NCBI GenBank assembly: GCA_902464645.1
Contig: CABQKL010000099.1
Location: forward strand, 1 to 6,396
Source of the DNA: an uncultured Collinsella sp.
Lineage (GTDB): Bacteria; Actinomycetota; Coriobacteriia; Coriobacteriales; Coriobacteriaceae
DNA: 6,396 nucleotides
Direction: 5' to 3'
Positions 6,215-6,396 of the stretch are shown here, in pieces. Position 1 is the first letter of the stretch; each line of letters opens with the position of its first letter. A program made the position numbers and the translations under genes. The notes beneath the pieces were generated by a model. It made no database searches and had not been told where the DNA came from. It was given only the letters and a program-made list of their open reading frames with translations.

Positions 6215-6230
6215 GCGGGTTCGAGTCCCG
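6215..6230 (+). repeat. T-arm-like fragment, inverted copy of tRNA-Gly T-arm
   Basis: GCGGGTTCGAGTCCCG on the plus strand is identical to the T-stem and loop of the minus-strand tRNA-Gly gene (6298-6313). No anticodon arm, D-arm or acceptor partner can be found around it, so it is not an intact tRNA gene. It may be a tRNA relic or part of the dispersed repeat. Confidence 0.6.
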
Positions 6231-6240
6231 GCACTTTATT

Positions 6241-6273
6241 AAAAAAAGCACGGCACCGTGATGGTGCCGTGCT
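6241..6273 (-). terminator. Intrinsic terminator of the tRNA-Gly gene
   Basis: On the minus strand AGCACGGCACC (6263-6273) pairs perfectly with GGTGCCGTGCT (6247-6257) over 11 base pairs around a five-base loop, and a run of T follows. It starts 12 bases after the encoded CCA. This is a strong, canonical Rho-independent terminator. Confidence 0.94.
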
Positions 6274-6285
6274 CATGCTTTTAAC

Positions 6286-6360
6286 TGGAGCGGGCAACGG
6301 GACTCGAACCCGCGAGTGTCAGCTTGGGAAGCTGATGCCTTACCACTTGGCGATGCCCGC
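6286..6360 (-). tRNA. tRNA-Gly, anticodon CCC
   Basis: The gene reads glycine codon GGG. The acceptor stem GCGGGCA (6354-6360) pairs over seven bases with TGCCCGC (6290-6296). The discriminator is U, as is usual for bacterial glycine tRNAs, and CCA is encoded (6286-6288). The anticodon stem TCAGC/GCTGA encloses the loop TTCCCAA, with anticodon CCC complementary to 6326-6328. The T-arm is GCGGG-TTCGAGT-CCCGT with one G-U pair. The variable loop has five bases. Total length including CCA is 75 bases. Confidence 0.97.
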
Positions 6361-6373
6361 ATATGTGGGGGAT

Positions 6374-6379
6374 AGTATA
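6374..6379 (-). promoter_or_regulatory. -10 box of the tRNA-Gly promoter
   Basis: TATACT on the minus strand matches the consensus at five of six positions and lies 13 bases before the mature tRNA 5' end, so transcription would start about six bases upstream of the tRNA. A -35 at 17-base spacing would fall just outside the window. A short leader of this kind is normal for tRNA genes. Confidence 0.55.
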
Positions 6380-6396
6380 ACGCGGTTGTCTTGTTC

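Larger units (their letters stand above)
5861..6240. other. Intergenic region with palindromic repeats and tRNA-derived fragments
   Basis: I see no real gene here. The part nearest purB (5861 to about 5970) is its leader and promoter region. The rest is dense in inverted and direct repeats: a 103-base unit with matching ends (5974-6076), two 35-base direct repeats, three palindromes with a central GCTTCGC, an 18-base copy of the tRNA-Gly 3' end (6094-6111), and an inverted copy of its T-arm (6215-6230). Open frames across it translate the palindromes into Arg/Pro/Ala-rich low-complexity peptides and have no plausible ribosome binding site. Confidence 0.7.

Noticed and set aside
6160..6240. 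Complete second tRNA gene on the plus strand
   Set aside because: Only the T-arm-like 16 bases match; no acceptor stem, D-arm or anticodon arm can be folded, and the presumed T-stem has a G-G mismatch at its base.
5956..6261. Plus-strand open frame of about 100 codons between purB and the tRNA
   Set aside because: It runs through the palindromic repeats and the minus-strand terminator, encodes Arg/Pro/Ala-rich low complexity, and has no ribosome binding site or family resemblance.

Overview
The window looks like chromosomal DNA from a gut actinobacterium of the class Coriobacteriia, most likely Collinsella or a close relative. This rests on general recognition: moderately high GC, a PurB of the Coriobacteriia type, a Tat-dependent lipoprotein, a small TSCPD-domain protein, and GC-rich intergenic repeats built around GCTTCGC hairpins. 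No search was run, so the genus is an inference. Every gene recognised lies on the minus strand, so transcription runs from right to left.

From right to left: (1) a tRNA-Gly(CCC) gene with encoded CCA (6286-6360), a -10 box just upstream and a strong intrinsic terminator just downstream. (2) About 425 bases without a gene (5861-6285). This stretch holds the terminator, a cluster of palindromic repeats (two 35-nt copies plus related hairpins), an 18-nt copy of the tRNA 3' end, an inverted copy of its T-arm, and the purB leader. (3) purB, adenylosuccinate lyase (4514-5860), closed by an intrinsic terminator. (4) A two-gene unit with an ATGA overlap: a family-3 (amino-acid type) solute-binding protein anchored to or secreted across the membrane, followed by a membrane diguanylate cyclase with a large extracytoplasmic sensor, a PAS-like domain and an intact GGDEF motif. 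(5) A second coupled pair (TAATG overlap): an 87-residue TSCPD-domain protein and a Tat-exported lipoprotein of unknown function. (6) 154 bases at the left edge with no gene but one strong hairpin.

The most plausible functional story is that the orphan binding protein supplies ligand recognition to the diguanylate cyclase translated from the same message, with no ABC permease nearby. That would make it a split sensor controlling c-di-GMP. The TSCPD/lipoprotein pair may be read from the same transcript, since only about 113 bases and no clear U-tract terminator separate it from the cyclase gene. purB and the tRNA are ordinary housekeeping genes. The intergenic repeats between them are the least explained part of the window. 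No clearly new multi-gene defence or biosynthetic system is visible.
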